A stretch of DNA of 64,000 nt from Cellulomonas humilata (GCF_030814415.1 NZ_JAUSVB010000002.1:930001-994000), one strand, 5' to 3'; positions 26,097-35,030 are shown, counted from the stretch's first letter. A program made the numbers and translations. Notes: generated by a model from the sequence alone, not told the origin.

Positions 26097-27086
26097 TCAC
26101 ACCCCGGCTCGCACCTGGGGCACGGGAACGGAGGTGACGAGGGTCGCCAGCAGCTCGTGCGCCGTCCGACCCTGGAGCTCGGCCTCGGGCCGCAGGATCA
26201 TCCGGTGCGGCAGCACGTAGTGCAGGACGGCCTTGACGTCGTCGGCGGTGACGAAGGAGCGACCCTGCGCGGCGGCGAACGCCTGGGCGGCCTTGGCGAC
26301 CGCGATGGTGCCGCGCGGGCTGATCCCGAGCCGCAGTTCCGGCAGCGTCCTGGTCGACGCGGTGATCGTGACGATGTAGGCCAGCACCGCGGGTGCGAGG
26401 TGCACGGACGACGCGATCTGGTTCATCTGCTGCAGGTCCATGGTGCTCATGACGGCCTGGAGCTCGTCGGTGGTCCGGCCCGCGGTGATGTTGGTGACCA
26501 CCTGGACCTCCGAGTCGTGGTCCGGATAGCCCAGCGTGGCGCGCATCATGAACCGGTCGAGCTCGGCCTCGGGCAGGTCGTACGTGCCGCCCTGCTCGAC
26601 GGGGTTCTGGGTGGCGATCACGATGAACGGCCGCGGCACCAGGTACGGGATCGAGTCGATGGTGACCTGGCGCTCGGCCATGACCTCGAGCAGCGCCGAC
26701 TGCGTCTTGGGCGACGCGCGGTTGATCTCGTCACCGAGCACGATGTTGGCGAACACGGCTCCGGGGTGGAACACGAACTCCCGCTTGCCCGAGTCGTAGA
26801 CCTGCACGCCGGTGACGTCCGACGGCAGCAGGTCCGGCGTGAACTGGATGCGGCGCATCGAGCCGTCGATCGACTGCGACATGGCCTTGGCCAGCGACGT
26901 CTTGCCGGTGCCCGGCACGTCCTCCAGCAGCAGGTGGCCCTCCGCCAGCATGCAGATCAGGGCCATGCGCACGACGTCGCTCTTGCCCTTGATGAACGAC
27001 TCGACGTTCGCCGCCAGCGCGTCGAACCGATCGGCGAACCAGGCAGCCCTGCCCGCCGACGTCCCGTCCTCGACCTCACGATCCAC
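26097..27086 (-). CDS. MoxR-family AAA+ ATPase
   Basis: 329 aa, normal length. Walker A is EDVPGTGKTSLAKA (~55-68), Walker B VLGDEINRASPKTQ (~118-131), sensor 1 IATQNPVEQGGTY, and the Arg-finger region LPEAELDRFMM. The C-terminal lid contains LGISPRGTIAVAKAAQA, typical of MoxR. GTG 27086 follows a GGGGGA SD. As first gene of the MoxR-DUF58-transglutaminase-propeller operon, it probably uses ATP to insert or remodel the operon's membrane products, an inference from family context. Confidence 0.93.
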   Translation of the reverse strand: MDREVEDGTSAGRAAWFADRFDALAANVESFIKGKSDVVRMALICMLAEGHLLLEDVPGTGKTSLAKAMSQSIDGSMRRIQFTPDLLPSDVTGVQVYDSGKREFVFHPGAVFANIVLGDEINRASPKTQSALLEVMAERQVTIDSIPYLVPRPFIVIATQNPVEQGGTYDLPEAELDRFMMRATLGYPDHDSEVQVVTNITAGRTTDELQAVMSTMDLQQMNQIASSVHLAPAVLAYIVTITASTRTLPELRLGISPRGTIAVAKAAQAFAAAQGRSFVTADDVKAVLHYVLPHRMILRPEAELQGRTAHELLATLVTSVPVPQVRAGV

Positions 27087-27202
27087 GACATCCCCCGATA
27101 CGGTCGTGTCTTCACAACTAGGACAATCCGTACGTCGATAGTAGAGACGCGAGCCGTCGCAGAGATACGTCCGGCACTGCCCGATCGGGAGGGGGCCCCG
27201 AC
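27087..27202. promoter_or_regulatory. Divergent intergenic region between MoxR and Ig-like membrane protein genes
   Basis: This 116-bp gap must hold the promoters of both operons. It has the lowest GC of the surrounding kilobases and several TANNNT-like boxes on each strand (for example TACTAT on the minus strand near 27138-27143), but no clear -35/-10 pair. Both operons could share control through it. Confidence 0.3.
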
Positions 27203-28585
27203 ATGGATCCTGTGCTCGTCCTTGCCCAGGGCACGCTCGCCACGGACCCCGGGGGCCAGGTCCGCACCCGGGTGACGGTCCGCAACGTCGGTGACATCGT
27301 CGCCCAGTACCGCGTCGAGGTCCTCGGCGAGGCGGCGCGGTGGTCGACCGTGGTCCCGCAGCACGTCTCGGTGCTGCCGGGGGAGTCCGAGGAGCAGACG
27401 GTCGAGATCGTGTTCCGCCCGCCGCCCGCGCCGGCCGCTCCGGTGGGCACGATCCCCTTCGGCGTGCGGTGCGTCTCGCTCGAGAACCGTGACGTCGCGG
27501 CGGTCGTCGAGGGCGACGTGGTCGTCAGCCCGGTGCAGGGTCTGGACGTGCGGCTGCGCCCCGACGGACCCAAGGGCGCCCGCGCGGGCCGGTTCCGCGT
27601 GGAGCTGCGGAACACGGGGACGACGGACCTCTCGGTGTCGCTGGAGGTGGCCGACGCGGCGGAGCTGCTCCGCTTCGTGCTGGCACCGCAGGTCGTCGAG
27701 GTGCCGGCGGGACGGACCGTGCCCGCGTACCTCGCGGTCCAGGCGCGCAACCCCAAGCTGCTCGGCAAGCCGGTCCCGCACGCGTTCACGGTGACGTACC
27801 GGGTGAGCAGGTCGGACCGCGTCGGGGAGCTCCCCGGCACGTTCGAGCAGCGCGCCGTGATCCGCAAGCTCTGGATCGTGCTCGCGCTGCTGCTCGTCGT
27901 CGCGGCCGTGCTCGGCTACCTGTGGCTGCGCGGGCAGGGTGGGGCGGCGGTGCTCCGCGAGGGCACGCCACCGCCCGTCGAGATCGCGGAGCTGGAGCCG
28001 GTACCCGGCGGGGTCCGGGTGGTGTGGGTCCACAGCCCGTACGCCACCGCGTACGGGATCCAGGAGTGGACGAAGGGCGTTGCGGGTACGTCCAGCGAGG
28101 TTGTGGACGATCCGGTCCAGACGAGGTTCTTGTGGGAAGGGCTGACCGAGGGCGAGCACTGCTTCCAGGTGCGTGCCGTCGCCGGCGACGTGCCGGGTTC
28201 GTTCGGCGAGGAGATGTGCGAGACGGTGCCACCCGCGGAAGCCATCGCCACGGAGACGCCCGAGCCGACCGAGACGGCGGCCGCACCGGCGGGGGCACCG
28301 TTCGAGCCGCAGGGCTTCTACGTCCGGTGGGGCAACTTCCCGCAGGACGACACCGCGAACGCCGGCGCGGCCGACACCATGGTCGCGGCGCTCCAGGGAG
28401 CGGGTGCGCTGGGGGTGCAGCTCAAGAACAGTGCCGACTCCACGGCGTTCCAGGAAGGAGCGAACGGCGTGCCGAACTGGGTGGTCTTCACCGAGGGCTT
28501 CCCGGACGAGCCCACCGCGCAGGCCGAGTGCCAGCGGTTCAAGGCGGTCGCGTCCCAGTGCATCGTGCAGAGGGGAGTGCAGTGA
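27203..28585 (+). CDS. Membrane protein with Ig-like, FN3-like and SPOR-like domains
   Basis: 460 aa. Residues 1-~215 contain two NEW3/Ig-like beta domains (RTRVTVRNVGDIVAQYRVEV and RFRVELRNTGTTDLSVSLEV). A single transmembrane helix follows (LWIVLALLLVVAAVLGYLWL, ~222-241), then an FN3-like domain (LEPVPGGVRVVWVHSPYATA ... GEHCFQVRAVAGDVPG) and, after a Thr/Pro linker, a SPOR-like C-terminus (GFYVRWGNFPQDDTANAG; NWVVFTEGFPDEPTAQAE). SPOR domains bind denuded peptidoglycan. With no signal peptide the N-terminal domains are probably cytosolic and the FN3/SPOR part outside. Its stop overlaps the Hsp70-like start. Confidence 0.7.
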   Translation: MDPVLVLAQGTLATDPGGQVRTRVTVRNVGDIVAQYRVEVLGEAARWSTVVPQHVSVLPGESEEQTVEIVFRPPPAPAAPVGTIPFGVRCVSLENRDVAAVVEGDVVVSPVQGLDVRLRPDGPKGARAGRFRVELRNTGTTDLSVSLEVADAAELLRFVLAPQVVEVPAGRTVPAYLAVQARNPKLLGKPVPHAFTVTYRVSRSDRVGELPGTFEQRAVIRKLWIVLALLLVVAAVLGYLWLRGQGGAAVLREGTPPPVEIAELEPVPGGVRVVWVHSPYATAYGIQEWTKGVAGTSSEVVDDPVQTRFLWEGLTEGEHCFQVRAVAGDVPGSFGEEMCETVPPAEAIATETPEPTETAAAPAGAPFEPQGFYVRWGNFPQDDTANAGAADTMVAALQGAGALGVQLKNSADSTAFQEGANGVPNWVVFTEGFPDEPTAQAECQRFKAVASQCIVQRGVQ

Positions 28586-29985
28586 GCTCGTACACGCTCG
28601 GCATCGACATCGGGACTGCCTACACGGCCGCGGCGGTCTGGCGCGACGGCCGGGCGGCCACCGTGGCCCTCGGGGACCGGACGGACACGATCCCGTCGGC
28701 GGTGCTGCTGCGGTCGGACGGCTCGCTCCTGGTGGGCGACGCGGCGGTGCGTCGCGGCGTGCTCGAGCCCGAACGGCTGGGCCGCGGGTTCAAGCGCCGC
28801 ATGGGGGACCCGACGGGCCTGCTGCTGGGCGACGAGAGCTTCGCGCCGGAGGTGCTGACGGGCACGCTGCTGCGGTGGGTGGTCGAGACGGTGACCGCGC
28901 GCGAGGGCGGCCCGGCGGCGCACGTGACGCTGACGCATCCCGCCGGGTGGGGCGACCTGCGGCGGGACCTGCTCGTCGCCGCCGCGGGCGAGGCCCACCT
29001 GGCCGACGTCGGCCTCCTCGCCGAGCCGGTGGCAGCGGCCGTGCACTATGCGGCGCTGCGCCGTGTGCCGACGGGTGCGGTCGTGGCCGTGTACGACTTC
29101 GGCGGCGGCACCTTCGATGCGGCGGTCGTCGAGAAGACGGCCGACGGCTACGAGCTGCGGGGCGAGCCCGGGGGAGACGAGCACATCGGTGGGCAGGACG
29201 TGGACCAGGTGGTGATGAACCACGTGGCGTCGACCCTCGGCCGCGCGTGGACGTCGCTCGACGTGGACGAGCCTGCCGTCCGGCACGGGCTCGCTGCCGT
29301 CCGGGAGGCGGCGGTGCTGGCCAAGGAGACGCTGTCGCAGGACGTCGAGGCGACGATCCCGGTGATCCTGCCGGGGATCACGCGCGAGGTGCGGATGACC
29401 CGGGCCGAGCTGGAGAGTGCCATCCGGATCGACGTGCTGCGGACGATCGACACCCTGGCCCGCACGATCGAGTCCGCGGGGCTGGCGCCGCACGACCTGG
29501 ACGCGGTCCTGCTCACGGGCGGCTCGAGCCGGATCCCGCTGGTCTCCGAGCTCATTGCGGCGGAGCTCGGCGTCCCGGTGGTCGTCGATGCGCACCCGAA
29601 GTACGCGGTCTGCCTGGGAGCGGCGCTGACGGCGGCGAGCCGGCTGGCACTGCCGGTGGACGCCCCGATCGTCGCGCCGGCGCCCGGCCCGGCGACGGCA
29701 CCGCCGGTCGAGGACCTCAGCCACCTGCTCGCGGCGACCGACGACGGTGCGGCCGCGGCGGTGCAGGCGGACCCGCGCGCGCTCGGCATCACCGCGCCGG
29801 TGGACGACGTCGTCGCGCCCGCGCCCGGCACCCGGCTGGCGCTGCGCTACCTGACCTCGAAGGACACGCTCGAGGCGCACTGGACGGGGGACAGCCGGCG
29901 CGGGCTGCGGGTGGCGCTCGTCGTCGTCGGGGTGGCGGTGGCGTTCATCGCGGGCCTGAGCGCGCTGACGTTCTTGCGCCCCTGA
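28582..29985 (+). CDS. Hsp70-like ATPase with C-terminal membrane anchor
   Basis: 467 aa. Residues 1-~345 form a DnaK-type actin-fold ATPase: phosphate-1 LGIDIGTAYTAAAV, phosphate-2 VAVYDFGGGTFDAAV and adenosine motif AVLLTGGSSRIPLVSEL are intact. There is no substrate-binding domain. An Ala/Pro-rich linker leads to one C-terminal helix (LRVALVVVGVAVAFIAGLSA), so the ATPase should sit on the cytosolic face of the membrane. GTG 28582 overlaps the upstream TGA (GTGA) with GAGGGGA as SD. A tethered chaperone-like switch for the partner membrane protein is a reasonable guess. Confidence 0.88.
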   Translation: MSSYTLGIDIGTAYTAAAVWRDGRAATVALGDRTDTIPSAVLLRSDGSLLVGDAAVRRGVLEPERLGRGFKRRMGDPTGLLLGDESFAPEVLTGTLLRWVVETVTAREGGPAAHVTLTHPAGWGDLRRDLLVAAAGEAHLADVGLLAEPVAAAVHYAALRRVPTGAVVAVYDFGGGTFDAAVVEKTADGYELRGEPGGDEHIGGQDVDQVVMNHVASTLGRAWTSLDVDEPAVRHGLAAVREAAVLAKETLSQDVEATIPVILPGITREVRMTRAELESAIRIDVLRTIDTLARTIESAGLAPHDLDAVLLTGGSSRIPLVSELIAAELGVPVVVDAHPKYAVCLGAALTAASRLALPVDAPIVAPAPGPATAPPVEDLSHLLAATDDGAAAAVQADPRALGITAPVDDVVAPAPGTRLALRYLTSKDTLEAHWTGDSRRGLRVALVVVGVAVAFIAGLSALTFLRP

Positions 29986-29990
29986 GATCG

Positions 29991-30019
29991 TTGACCGGGC
30001 GGCGCGCGAAACGTACCGT
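29991..30019 (+). promoter_or_regulatory. Housekeeping-type promoter for the DUF6421 gene
   Basis: TTGACC (29991-29996), a 17-base spacer and TACCGT (30014-30019) match the actinobacterial TTGACA-17-TANNNT promoter well. Transcription should start near 30026, giving a ~30-base leader that includes the SD-like GGTGAGA before ATG 30055. Confidence 0.6.
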
Positions 30020-30054
30020 GCAGTAACGCTGCCGTCCGAATGGTGAGATAACGC

Positions 30055-31899
30055 ATGAGGCTGTTCCCGACCGTCCACGCGACAGGTGATCTGGCGCCCG
30101 CTCAGCGAGCCCACCTGGAGCTCCACGGCCTGGCCTTCGTCGCTGCCGACGACGACCCCGACCTGGTCCTCGTCCTGCCGGGGACGACCCCCGCGGGCGA
30201 CACCACGCGCACGGGTGTGGTCGTGCTCGCGACCGGCTCCGAGACGCCGGAGGTCGCCGGCCTGCTCGCCTCCCGCGGGATCACCGTGCACGCCTCCTCG
30301 GCGCCGGCGAGCGGACTCGTCCCTGCCGACCTCACCGCCGACGACCTCCTCGCGTGGACCACCGACGTGGTGCTGCCCGTGCACGCGACCCTCGACGTCG
30401 AGGGTCCCGCCGCGCCGCTCCTGCGCACGGCCACGGGCAGCCAGGCGCTCGGCCTCACCGTGGGCGCCGGTGTGCGCGACGGGCACGGCCGGCTGCTCGT
30501 GCTGGGCGTCGACGTGCTCGAGGCGCCGGAGGTGCTGCTCAACGCGGCGATCTGGGCGGCGCGCCCCGCCGCTGCTGTCACCGCCGACGATCGTCACGAC
30601 GAGCTCGTGTCCCACCCGGCGTGGAGCCGGCTGAAGCGGGACGTCACCGAGCTCCAGGGCTTGCAGGTCAAGGACGGGTCCGTCCCGGACGAGGAGCAGC
30701 ACCCCCGTGCCCGGGAGCTGGTGCACGCGATCGCCCGGTCCGTCGACGAGCTCGCGCCTGCGCTGCCGCACGACGAGGACTACCTGACGGCGGTCGGCAA
30801 GGACCTGACGCGCTGGTCCGAGACGGGGTTCGGGATCCCGGACTTCCTCGATGCCCTCGTCGCGTTCCACCCGCAGCGGCAGCGTGTCGACGGTCTGGCC
30901 CACCTGGTGCTCTTCCCGATGTACACGCAGAACGGCAGCACCGACCGGCGCATCGAGGCCGTCCTGCTGCAGGTGCGCTGGCCCGACCTCGTCGCGCACC
31001 TCGAGGCCGAGCAGTTCAGCAACGCGCTCTTCGTCCCCGTGACGTTCCTCGACTTCACCCCCGGCTACGACACCAACTCCGCGGTGCTCTTCCCGGAGAC
31101 GGTCGCCGTCCGCGAGGTGCCGACGTTCACGTGGGGCGCGATCTTCGCGGACCGCGAGGCCGCCCGGTTCCGCCGGGTCGTCCGAGCCGCCGCCGACACC
31201 ACCCGGCTGGCGCTGCCGCCGGACGCTGCGCGGCTGCTGGACGACCAGCGGCTCGCCGAGGAGACGTTCGTCCTGTGGGACCTGGTCCACGACCGCACCC
31301 ACATGCGCGGCGACCTGCCGTTCGACCCGTTCATGATCAAGCAGCGGATGCCGTTCTTCCTCTACTCGCTGGAGGAGCTGCGCTGCGACCTGACGGCGTT
31401 CCGCGCGGCCGTCCGGCTCGAGGGTGAGGGCGTGCCGCACGCCCGCTACGTGCAGTACGCGATCCTGTTCGACCGTCTGTTCCGGTTCCCGGTGACCGGG
31501 ACGCGGGTGCGCAACTACGACGGCCTGGGCGGTCAGCTGCTGTTCGCTTGGCTGCACCAGCACCACGTGCTGCACTGGACGGACTCGCGGCTGACGATCG
31601 ACTGGCCGCAGGTACCGGACGCGGTGATCGCGCTCGCCGAGCAGATCGAGCAGCTGTACTGGCGCTCGATCGACCGGCCGAAGACCGCGCACTGGCTCGC
31701 CGCGTACGCGCTGGTGTCCGGCACCGTGACGCCGCACCCCGCGTCGGTGTGGGCGCGCGGCGACCTGCCGCTGGACGGACCGCCCAAGGGGTTCACCGAC
31801 GCGGTCCTGGACGACGAGTTCCCGCTGTCGATGTTCTACGAGGCGCTGTCCCGCAAGATCGGCGACGTCGTCGCGTCGACGAGCGGCATCACCGCCTGA
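30055..31899 (+). CDS. DUF6421 family protein
   Basis: 614 aa. From about residue 180 the protein follows the highly conserved DUF6421 family: SHPAWSRLKRDVTELQGLQV, VLFPMYTQNGSTDRRIEAVL, DFTPGYDTNSAVLFPETVAV, MRGDLPFDPFMIKQRMPFFL, LHQHHVLHWTDSRLTIDW. His and Asp/Glu clusters suggest an enzyme, but no reaction is known to me. The N-terminal ~180 residues are extra compared with the family as I remember it and are less conserved (VLVLPGTTPAGDTTRTGVVV). An SDR gene of the kind usually found beside DUF6421 in Streptomyces lies 1.6 kb away on the other strand. Convergent with the channel gene, 15-base gap. Confidence 0.85.
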   Translation: MRLFPTVHATGDLAPAQRAHLELHGLAFVAADDDPDLVLVLPGTTPAGDTTRTGVVVLATGSETPEVAGLLASRGITVHASSAPASGLVPADLTADDLLAWTTDVVLPVHATLDVEGPAAPLLRTATGSQALGLTVGAGVRDGHGRLLVLGVDVLEAPEVLLNAAIWAARPAAAVTADDRHDELVSHPAWSRLKRDVTELQGLQVKDGSVPDEEQHPRARELVHAIARSVDELAPALPHDEDYLTAVGKDLTRWSETGFGIPDFLDALVAFHPQRQRVDGLAHLVLFPMYTQNGSTDRRIEAVLLQVRWPDLVAHLEAEQFSNALFVPVTFLDFTPGYDTNSAVLFPETVAVREVPTFTWGAIFADREAARFRRVVRAAADTTRLALPPDAARLLDDQRLAEETFVLWDLVHDRTHMRGDLPFDPFMIKQRMPFFLYSLEELRCDLTAFRAAVRLEGEGVPHARYVQYAILFDRLFRFPVTGTRVRNYDGLGGQLLFAWLHQHHVLHWTDSRLTIDWPQVPDAVIALAEQIEQLYWRSIDRPKTAHWLAAYALVSGTVTPHPASVWARGDLPLDGPPKGFTDAVLDDEFPLSMFYEALSRKIGDVVASTSGITA

Positions 31900-31914
31900 G
31901 CCTGCGGGCGCCCG

Positions 31915-32634
31915 TCAGTCGTCGGTGTGCGCCGGCAGGACTTCCGCGCGGCCGTGGAACGACGCGACGAGCCGGGCGACCAGGACCGCGAGGAACACCT
32001 GTCCGACGAGCGCCTCGAACGTCGCGATGCTGCGTCCCGGGAACTCGGCGGCGGTGTAGTCGCCGTACCCGAGCGTGGTGAGGGTCGTGTACGAGAAGTA
32101 CTGGTACGAGCGCGCGTTCGCTGCCTCGCCGGAGGCGAAGAACGGACCGGCGGTGAGCGCGTCCATGACACCGAAGAGGCTCGCGAAGAACATCCCGATG
32201 ATCAGGTAGGCGCTCAGGGCACCTGCGAGCGACTGCACCGTGACGGCGGTCCGCCGAAGGATCCGGTCGAGGATCACCACCAGGGCCGTCATGAGGATCA
32301 CGCAGACCACGGCATCGATCACGCCGTCGGCCGTGGCCTGGGGGAGGGCGAGGAGCGCCACCACGACGACGACCGCCGACACGACGAGCACGACGCGGAC
32401 GAACCGCTTCTGGTGGGGCATGGGCCGGGAGGTCCGGACCGCCAGCCCGAGCGTGAAGAGGTACAGCACGAGGACGACCAGCTCGACCCACAACGCGGAG
32501 CTCAGCGCGTAGGCCACGTAGGCCGTGACCAGCAGGGACAGGACGATCCCGAAGTCGTCGGTGCCGGTCCGCCGGGCGAGGAAGGAGCGGCGTCGGCGGG
32601 TGGTGGTCCCGCCTGTCTCGTCCGGTTCTGTCAC
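31915..32634 (-). CDS. Ion channel protein with K+-type selectivity filter
   Basis: 239 aa. A charged N-terminus is followed by about six hydrophobic helices. The last pair flanks a pore loop with YFSYTTLTTLGYGDYTAAEF, whose T-L-G-Y-G-D is a K+-channel selectivity filter with Leu in place of the usual Val. No cytosolic RCK/TrkA-N domain follows; the protein ends about 25 residues after the last helix. The start is GTG 32634, giving MTEPDETGG. It probably conducts K+ passively. The neighbours do not indicate a pathway. Confidence 0.85.
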   Translation of the reverse strand: MTEPDETGGTTTRRRRSFLARRTGTDDFGIVLSLLVTAYVAYALSSALWVELVVLVLYLFTLGLAVRTSRPMPHQKRFVRVVLVVSAVVVVVALLALPQATADGVIDAVVCVILMTALVVILDRILRRTAVTVQSLAGALSAYLIIGMFFASLFGVMDALTAGPFFASGEAANARSYQYFSYTTLTTLGYGDYTAAEFPGRSIATFEALVGQVFLAVLVARLVASFHGRAEVLPAHTDD

Positions 32635-32659
32635 GTCCCGGAGGCTAGCAGCGCGGGTC

Positions 32660-33469
32660 TCAGCCGAGCGTGACCAGGTCCCGCACGTCGTCGTCGGGCA
32701 GGACGTCCGCGACGGCGGTGACCACCAGCTCGTCGAGGTCGGCGTATCCGTGGTGCACGTTGAGGAACGCGGTGTCCGAGGCGTCGCGGCCGGTCGCGAT
32801 CCGCACCAGGCTCGTGCGCGGCGCCAGGGTCGTCGCGTCGACGACGTACCACTGGCCGTCCAGGTGCGCCTCCGCCACGGCGTGGAAGTCCATGGGCGAC
32901 AGACCGGGTGCGTAGACCGACACCAGCCGGGCCGGCACGTCCAGGGCGCGCAGCAGGGCGATGACGAGGTGCGCGTAGTCGCGGCAGACGCCCTCACGGC
33001 CCAGGAGGGTCTGCACCGCACCGTCGGTGGGCAGGCTCGACCCCGGGACGTAGGACAACCTGGACCCGACCCAGGAGCTCACGGCCGAGAGCAGGTCGTA
33101 CCCGTGCAGGCCCGCGAACTCGGCGTGCGCGGTCGGCCCGAGCGTGTCGGACTCGCAGTACCGGCTCGGCCGCAGGTAGCGCAGCAGGTCGGCCTCCTCG
33201 GAGGTGACCGGAGCCGCGCGACCGTCGACCGAGGCCGAGTAGTCCAGGACGAGACGGCCGACGTCGGCCCGCACGACGTGCAGACGCGTCCCGTGGTGGT
33301 CGGGGACCTCGTCCACCTGGACCGGCGCACCGTCCAGCGTGACCCGCAGCGACTCCCGCGCGGCGAGCTGCGTGGACACGGCGAGCTCGAAGGCGAGCGT
33401 CGTGGGGGAGGTGACGTCGAGAGACAGGTGGGCGCTCAGGTCGCGATGCACGCGCCCATCGTGGTGCAC
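32660..33469 (-). CDS. Transglutaminase-like cysteine protein with intact triad
   Basis: 269 aa. An N-terminal beta domain (residues ~10-95, transglut_N-like) precedes a transglutaminase-like core with a full triad: Cys in LLGREGVCRDYAHLVIALLR, His in SPMDFHAVAEAHLDG and Asp in WYVVDATTLAP. It belongs to the soluble bacterial transglutaminase-like peptidase/amidase group. No signal peptide or membrane helix is seen. The start is GTG 33469 or GTG 33451, neither with a good SD. It contrasts with the Cys-less transglutaminase-fold protein at 22601-24949. Confidence 0.85.
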   Translation of the reverse strand: MHHDGRVHRDLSAHLSLDVTSPTTLAFELAVSTQLAARESLRVTLDGAPVQVDEVPDHHGTRLHVVRADVGRLVLDYSASVDGRAAPVTSEEADLLRYLRPSRYCESDTLGPTAHAEFAGLHGYDLLSAVSSWVGSRLSYVPGSSLPTDGAVQTLLGREGVCRDYAHLVIALLRALDVPARLVSVYAPGLSPMDFHAVAEAHLDGQWYVVDATTLAPRTSLVRIATGRDASDTAFLNVHHGYADLDELVVTAVADVLPDDDVRDLVTLG

Positions 33470-33493
33470 ATATGTGCAGCCCGCCTCTGGGGA

Positions 33494-34948
33494 CTACCAG
33501 GCGGAACGCACGTAGTCCTTCAGGAAGCACCCGTACAGGTCCTCGCCGGCCTCGCCACGCACGATCGGGTCGTACACGCGGGCCGCTCCGTCGACCAGGT
33601 CGAGCGGGGCGTGGAAGCCCTCCTCGGCCAGCCGGACCTTGGTGGGGTGCGGGCGCTCGTCGGTGATCCAGCCCGTGTCGACGCTCGTCATGAGGATGCC
33701 GTCGGTCGCCAGCTCGGTCGCGCTGGTGCGGGTCAGCATGTTGAGGGCGGCCTTGGCCATGTTGGTGTGCGGGTGCCCGGGACCCTTGTAGCCGCGGGAG
33801 AAGACGCCCTCCATGGCGGAGACGTTGACCACGTACGCGCGGGCGCCCTCGGTCGCCTTCATGGCACCGCGCAGGCGGCTGACCAGGATGAACGGCGCGG
33901 TCTGGTTGCACAGCTGGACCTCGAGCAGCTCCATCGGGTCCACCTGGTCGACCGTGTGGACCCAGCTGTTGGTCTCCGCGGTGTCGGGCACCAGGCCACC
34001 CGCGTCGATCGCGGTGCCGGCCACGAGCCGCTCGAGCGAGGCGTGCTCGGCGGTCAGTGCCAGCGTCGCGACGCCGGCCGAGATGCTCGTCAGCTCGGTG
34101 ACCGACCCGGCGAGCGCTACCGGGTGGGCGCTGCTCGTCCGGCCGAACGTCGTGATCTGCGGCAGCGGGCGGTCTGGAAGCGGCTCCAGCTCGGCGTCCG
34201 CGAGGTGCGTGTACGCGCCGGGGGAGCGGCGGACGGTCTGCGCGGCGTTGTTGATGAGGATGTCGAGCGGCCCCTGCGCGGCGACGGAGTCCGCGAGCGC
34301 GACGACCTGGGCCGGGTCGCGCAGGTCGATGCCGACGATGCTGAGCCGGTCGAGCCAGTCGGCGCTGTCGGGCATCGCGGCGAACCGGCGGGCGGCGTCG
34401 CGGGGGAACCGGGTGGTGATCGTCGTCGTCGCGCCGTCCCGCAGGAGCCGCAGCGCGATGTACATGCCGATCTTGGCGCGGCCGCCGGTGAGCAGCGCGC
34501 GCTTGCCAGTGAGGTCGGTGCGGGCGTCACGCTTGGCGTGGTTGAGCCGTGCGCACGCCGGGCACAGCTGGTGGTAGAACGCGTCGACCTCGACGTACGG
34601 CTCCTTGCAGATGTAGCAGGGCCGGGCCTTGAGCAGCGTCCCCGCGGTCGCCCCCTGCGCGCTGGAGACGAGCGGGATGCCCTGGGTCTCGTCGTCGATG
34701 CGACCGGGGCTGCCGGTAGCCGTCGCGTGGATGACCGCACGGTCGGCGGCGCTGATGGCGTCCCGCTTCTCGGCGCGCCGCTGCTTCTTGGCGGCCTTGA
34801 ACAGCGCCGACGTCGCGCGGCGGGCCAGCGCCAGGTGCGGGTGGTCGGACGGGAGCCGGCTGATCTGGTCCGCGACCCGCAGGAACACGTCGAGCTCGGC
34901 GGGGTCGACGCCGTCGAGCGTCGGAGGGGTCGTGGTGAGGGCAGTCAT
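33494..34948 (-). CDS. SDR oxidoreductase with N-terminal zinc-ribbon-like motif (DUF6421 partner)
   Basis: 484 aa. The N-terminal ~110 residues are helical and charged. A Cys4 pair follows (PCYICKEPYVEV ... QLCPACARLNHA), which probably binds Zn. From ~140 comes a short-chain dehydrogenase fold: the glycine motif is altered to LLTGGRAKIGMYIALRLL, and ILINNAAQTVRRSPG, VVNVSAMEGVF and a YKGPGHPHTNMAKAAL active-site region (Tyr ... Lys) are present. In other actinobacteria, as I recall, this SDR accompanies DUF6421, so the two probably act together. ATG 34948 is the start. Substrate unknown. Confidence 0.85.
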   Translation of the reverse strand: MTALTTTPPTLDGVDPAELDVFLRVADQISRLPSDHPHLALARRATSALFKAAKKQRRAEKRDAISAADRAVIHATATGSPGRIDDETQGIPLVSSAQGATAGTLLKARPCYICKEPYVEVDAFYHQLCPACARLNHAKRDARTDLTGKRALLTGGRAKIGMYIALRLLRDGATTTITTRFPRDAARRFAAMPDSADWLDRLSIVGIDLRDPAQVVALADSVAAQGPLDILINNAAQTVRRSPGAYTHLADAELEPLPDRPLPQITTFGRTSSAHPVALAGSVTELTSISAGVATLALTAEHASLERLVAGTAIDAGGLVPDTAETNSWVHTVDQVDPMELLEVQLCNQTAPFILVSRLRGAMKATEGARAYVVNVSAMEGVFSRGYKGPGHPHTNMAKAALNMLTRTSATELATDGILMTSVDTGWITDERPHPTKVRLAEEGFHAPLDLVDGAARVYDPIVRGEAGEDLYGCFLKDYVRSAW

Positions 34949-35030
34949 CGTGCGGGTCCTAGCTGGTCGTCAGGGAGTGGCCGACGAGCAGGGAGCACGA
35001 GAGCCGGGGCGCGCGGGGGAACGGTCGATG

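Noticed and set aside
28318..31737. Long minus-strand frame opposite the Hsp70-like and DUF6421 genes
   Set aside because: Crosses two unrelated real genes and an intergenic promoter, and has no family similarity.
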